A DNA stretch of 64,000 nt from Asterias amurensis (Eukaryota > Echinodermata > Asteroidea > Forcipulatida > Asteriidae): contig NC_092666.1 of NCBI RefSeq assembly GCF_032118995.1, positions 620,001-684,000 on the forward strand. The letters are read 5' to 3'. This document shows positions 60,061-64,000 of the stretch, piece by piece; within the stretch, counting starts at the first letter, position 1, and each line of letters starts with the position of its first letter. The notes under the pieces were generated by a model. That model had not been told where the DNA came from and did not search any database. It saw only the letters and a list, made by a program, of their open reading frames with translations. Made by a program: the position numbers and the translations under genes.

Positions 60061-61473
60061 TTTATATTGATACGTTCTTGGAAGATAAGTAAGTTTAATA
60101 AGAAATACACATACATTTTTGTTTTTTGGAAAAAAAAGTGAAATAAAAAAATGAAAACAGTAAAACAAGGATGCGGCCTAAAAAAGGATGAGCGAGGGGA
60201 CGATCAACTGGTATTTTGTGTTTATATAGCTCAAGCTAGATGAGTCGATTTTGTCATAAATCACTATCTCCACTTGTTTAGATTGTCAATTTTTTAAAGG
60301 AAGCCTGTGGGTTTAGTAAATTTGATAGAACGAATATTTGGTAAAAAGAGGGACGACTGCATGGTGAGCATGGGAACAAATAATACCCACTCCCCTCGAC
60401 TTCCCCCCTTATCATTATTCCCAGTTTTGTGCTTCTGCTTGATTTTACACCCAAATCATCAAGTGCATCGGTCCATTTACCACGCCTCTACTGAATATTT
60501 GATAAGCAAACTTATGAATTATTCATTAAGTCACATGATGCGTGTCAATCACCTGCAGCGTTGTTGTACTGCACTTCGCCGCCATAAAGCCATACGTCGT
60601 TTTGACGCGAGACTGACAATCCAAGGTATGTCACTCAATGTCTTATTTTCTGAATCCAGCCCTAGTCTGCTGTCATCTTTATAATTTAGCCATCTTTAAC
60701 ACCACCATATAAGTCAATGACTGATTAGTGAGCAAACACGAGAAATGTACCGCACATTTTGGTGCAAAGAAGATGAATTTATGAAGAATTTTAACCAGTA
60801 GTTGTTCTCTGATTTCTTTGTTGAATGGCTGTCCGTTGTGTTGTGTTTGTGTGTTAATGGCAGATGAATATTTTTCTGTAATTTTGGGAGGAGTCGTATA
60901 AACGACAGCTGCCGATTTCAACCTGTTTCGAACCGAGTACACTTGTTGGCAACATAAATACGGTCACTTTGATTTCCTTGCATTGGTGTAGAACGATTGA
61001 TTTATTTGGCTGTGTGGTGCGAGTTGATAACCCATGAAGTTGTAGTTTTATCGCGAAAATAGGGGCCTACAATCATCATGTTTTCGTACCGTATGGCGGT
61101 AGTCCTTTATACTCAATGGGTATGGCGGGTGGGTAGAATGTGTGGCAAACTGCTGTGCAAGACGACCAGGCATGTTGGGTGGGTATGTGTGTTCAGTCAC
61201 TATGCAAAAATGGTGGTGCGGTCAGTGTGCAGATTGATGGCAATCATGTGTCGTGCTTGTTCAAAGGATTGATGCAGTCTTTGTGTTTTATTTAGCGTGT
61301 TAATAAAATCATGGATTGTTCATCAGGGTATTAATAATATACATGTTAGTTACGCAACGATACATAAAATGTACTGTAATAGTATACCCTGTATGTTAAT
61401 GTAAGCCTATAAATATAATAAAAAAATATATAAAAAACAGACCATGAAATGAACATGTACCATTAAAAAAAAA
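60061..61473. other. No gene seen
   Basis: Open frames at 60307-60684 and 61078-61272 lack family motifs and supporting splice sites. GGGTGGGTA-type words recur near 61120-61180. Confidence 0.35.
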
Positions 61474-61514
61474 TTACAATACAATACAATACAATACAAT
61501 ACAATACAATACAA
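61474..61514. repeat. (CAATA)n pentanucleotide microsatellite
   Basis: About eight perfect copies of ACAAT follow a poly-A run. Confidence 0.95.
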
Positions 61515-62334
61515 AGACAAATAGTAATACATGGCCATGGGGCACCAGCATTTGCTTCTTGAATTGAACCACTGAACTAACTGGAATCGAAGGAAAGATA
61601 TTCGTTTAGTTTTCACTCTTAAATTTAGTGACAATAAAATCTTTTTGGTGAGAATCCTACATTCGTGGTGAGAAGCTTTCGTCGATAGTACAAAACAAGA
61701 AAAACATGTGAGAAACATTAATAGTATTGTATGTAAAAAGATGTCTTTTTTGTACTCGTAGAACTTGGCTATCGTCTCCATGAATGAGACGATAGTGCAA
61801 GATAATTGTTCTACAGTTTGGATGCCCAAAATTTGGATATATCATGAGAAGCATTACTATCGCATCATAGTTGCGACAATGTAACCCTAGTGCGTTATCG
61901 CAACTAATCGCATCAGTTTCACTGATGTCACTGGTCAGTAGCATATCTCATCTCAGATTGTGAATTCCTGTTTAGGGATTATTTTCTTCTTGGCGATATC
62001 TCAAAAACAACATAAAATGAAGTTTTCTAAAGATCTATGCCTTCAACAAACTGATCATGATAAGATATGTGTTTCAATACTTGTTACATGTACGATCATT
62101 TTTGTTAAGAAATGAAAGGGTGGCCAAGTCAGACCAGGTATTTCATCTTCCACCCTGGTCATCACTGCCAAATGTTCCAATTGCAATAAAAATGCCCCCC
62201 ATCCATTCTTAAATTCTTAGTTGCTCAAAGGTCAAGATGGTTGGAGATTTGTATCAAACACATCTAAACTGTGGCCAGTTTTCTATTACTTTCACAATGG
62301 TACTAAATGTACTTACAACAAGGCACATGTATTT
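61515..62334. other. No gene seen; one small hairpin
   Basis: 61865-61912 contains TAGTTGCGAC...TATCGCAACTA with CCCTAG between, a relative of the 8368-type hairpin. No exon recognised. Confidence 0.4.
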
Positions 62335-62455
62335 TATTTCACTCCTGATAAAAACAACAAAACATTGGGTTCTGTACACAGAGGGGGGTCAAATGGCATC
62401 CTTGGCTTAACAATAGGTGCCATTTGTACTTGACACTATGGTCCTTCACAGCGTG
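62335..62455. repeat. Fold-back repeat, second copy of the 48195 type
   Basis: GGGGGGTCAAATGGCATCC pairs with GGTGCCATTTGTACTTGAC, and the flanks TTCTGTACACAG and CCTTCACAGCGTGCATTC match the intron 1 copy. Confidence 0.6.
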
Positions 62456-62699
62456 CATTCAGTGGTAATGTATCTAATAAATGTTGAATGGGCTTACTTT
62501 CTCCATATGGAGAAACACTCCATTGAGTTGAGTGATCTTATTGCTCAGGTGTTCAAAGCATTGTGTTTTAACCTTTGACATGTTATGATATTAGTTCGCA
62601 TTTTGCTTTCGTTTGCAGATAATTATCAACATAAAGGGTCCCTCATGTACCTCCAATAACAATGCAGAATCTTTACAGTCCCCGCCCCCCCCAAATTAT

Positions 62700-62800
62700 A
62701 ATAAAGGAATAAAAGAGTAGGCGACGAGTTTTTAAACGGGTGTTAAAAACCGGCAGGGTAGTGGCCGAGTGATAAAGGCCCGAGCCGAAGGTCTGTAATG
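62700..62800. repeat. Half of a palindromic head, GGAATAAAAGAGTAG type
   Basis: GGAATAAAAGAGTAGGCGAC followed by GGCAGGGTAGTGGCCGAGTG and ATAAAGGCC matches the left arm of the 945-1105 palindrome. The other arm is missing. Confidence 0.6.
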
Positions 62801-62889
62801 TGTATCGTTTACATGTGTGGCACAACTTCAACTGCTCATGTAGTACCCAGTCCATGTTTGCAGTTTGTGTTTAAATCACTTTTCAAGAT

Positions 62890-62965
62890 GGCAGCTACAG
62901 AGTAGCCACGGGGAGCAGCCAGAGAGTAGCCACTAATACACATTAGTGGCTACACATTTTAGTGG
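62890..62965. repeat. Small AGTAGCCAC inverted repeat
   Basis: GAGTAGCCACTAATACACATTAG against TGGCTAC, with five GTAGCCAC/GTGGCTAC words in 70 bp. A local hairpin. Confidence 0.6.
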
Positions 62966-63525
62966 CTACTGCAAAGTATTTCCAACCAAAATGCGTTCAG
63001 ATTAGGCTGTGTACATCGCTTCCCTAGAAAAACAAACAAATCATTTTTAATTTTTTTGTTCTCCCCGCTGGAAAAAACAATTAAGAGGACCTGTGAAGAT
63101 TGTACAGGGTGTTGTTTTTGATGATAATAGTTAGTATTTTTGTCTGAAATCAAACATGTAGGCCTAAATGTTATCGACTCAAACTGTGTGTCAATCTTAT
63201 ATAATTGCTAAGCGCAATGTCACAATAGAAATCACTTTGGTAATATTGTCAACCTTTGTGATATCTAGCCCAGGATTTCTCTTTCTATTTTGCAATATGT
63301 GGACTGTTCGCGAATCATCCAACCTTTAAGTTTTGCATTAATAGGCTACGTGTCTTCAGTGTTCATTGGTTAAGTGTCTCATGGAGAAAGCAGGGCGATC
63401 CATATGAAACATGAAAAGCAATAACAAAGTTTTCAGGATTAGGCCTACACACACCTGAATTTACCCATGTTGTGACACCCCTAATGTGTTTTCTTAATTC
63501 TAACCTTAACACCAACCCAAACTTG

Positions 63526-63648
63526 TTATCCACCATCACATGGGGTTATCGGAACATCGATCGGGTGGTCTGAACAAATATCAGTCACCGTTTTCATTGC
63601 TGACTGATTCTCTGTTAGTCTGTTGAACAAGTTTAGTTCTTCCTCCAT
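63526..63648 (-). CDS. Weak candidate coding start (40 codons), possibly a first exon
   Basis: A minus-strand ATG in a strong context (GAAACCATGG) opens MEEELNLFNRLTENQSAMKT and continues 20 residues to TAA. Possible splice donors (for example ACG then GTGACT) lie inside. No family is recognised and no second exon could be found in the window. Chance is a real alternative. Confidence 0.15.
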   Translation of the reverse strand: MEEELNLFNRLTENQSAMKTVTDICSDHPIDVPITPCDGG

Positions 63649-64000
63649 GGTTTCATTCACACTGCATCATCAATTCAAAAACAACAAGACGGATACCGAT
63701 GAACTTGAATGTGTCACAGCAGCAATGTCGAAAATACCAAAGTAATTAATACTGTAGCTTAATTTACATCAACCTCAGTCACTTACTAAGTCCCTTTGTA
63801 TGAACAATGCCATGCATGTTTTTGGATGTGTTTAGATGCCAGTGTTCGGGTCTAGATTTTGGTCATTCTAAAAAATACATGACTATGGAATTATCTGTGA
63901 TGGTGCCTCATGTATTGCAAAAGCCCTGTACAACATAAATATCTCTCACACTCTCACAACTAATGACGTCACATGAGTACAAACCTTCAAAAAGCTATAT

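Noticed and set aside
60307-60684. 125-codon frame as a gene
   Set aside because: No recognisable domain, no conserved start context, and amino-acid composition typical of random AT-rich frames.

Overview
The window looks like eukaryotic nuclear DNA from an invertebrate deuterostome, most likely an echinoderm. That is an inference from two intron-rich ciliary genes that align well with vertebrate orthologues, a tandem-CARD adaptor, and a dense load of short palindromic MITEs, hAT-like elements, tRNA-headed SINEs and 3' ends of LINEs. Two of the genes below were assembled by eye from splice sites. There are no bacterial-style operons, no CRISPR array and no rRNA.

Genes. (1) A minus-strand single-exon gene at 6201-6752 encodes 183 aa made of two tandem CARD domains. 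(2) A plus-strand gene with 17 coding exons, 9956-36694, encodes a 999-residue CFAP91 (MAATS1/AAT1) orthologue, a component of the radial-spoke/CSC region of motile cilia. All 17 exons join in frame at GT/AG sites. (3) A minus-strand gene with three coding exons, 51903-44169, encodes a 116-residue TMEM218 orthologue, a small membrane protein of the ciliary transition zone. Its exons are each too short to stand out as open frames. CFAP91 and TMEM218 are convergent and about 7.5 kb apart between stops. No further gene can be supported in 54-64 kb, apart from one weak candidate coding start near 63.6 kb.

Repeats by region. 1-9.7 kb: nested fold-back MITEs, a hAT-like element with target duplications, a telomere-like CCCTAA patch and short duplications around the CARD gene. 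10-36 kb: CFAP91 introns hold at least 15 mobile elements. These include a three-layer nest in intron 6 (16756-19009), a 23-bp minisatellite in intron 11, a hAT-like element inside a SINE in intron 15, and a 92-bp tandem array made from the tRNA-like head of a SINE in intron 16. 36.7-41.5 kb: CFAP91 3'UTR, MITEs and a short inverted repeat carrying two CTCF-like motifs. 41.5-44.1 kb: a 45-bp satellite (about 43 copies, open in several frames on both strands) and a 76-bp array with an internal dyad. 45.9-51.8 kb: a 39-bp satellite of two diverged subfamilies, filling intron 1 of TMEM218. 52-64 kb: a nested palindrome, a LINE fragment, more MITEs, inverted tRNA-headed SINE pieces and simple repeats.

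The long repetitive reading frames (41517-43556 on both strands, 46594-47605, 48702-51824) are satellite DNA whose unit length is a multiple of three (45 or 39 bp); I do not treat them as genes. Repeat boundaries are read by eye and are good to about 5-15 bp unless a target duplication is given.
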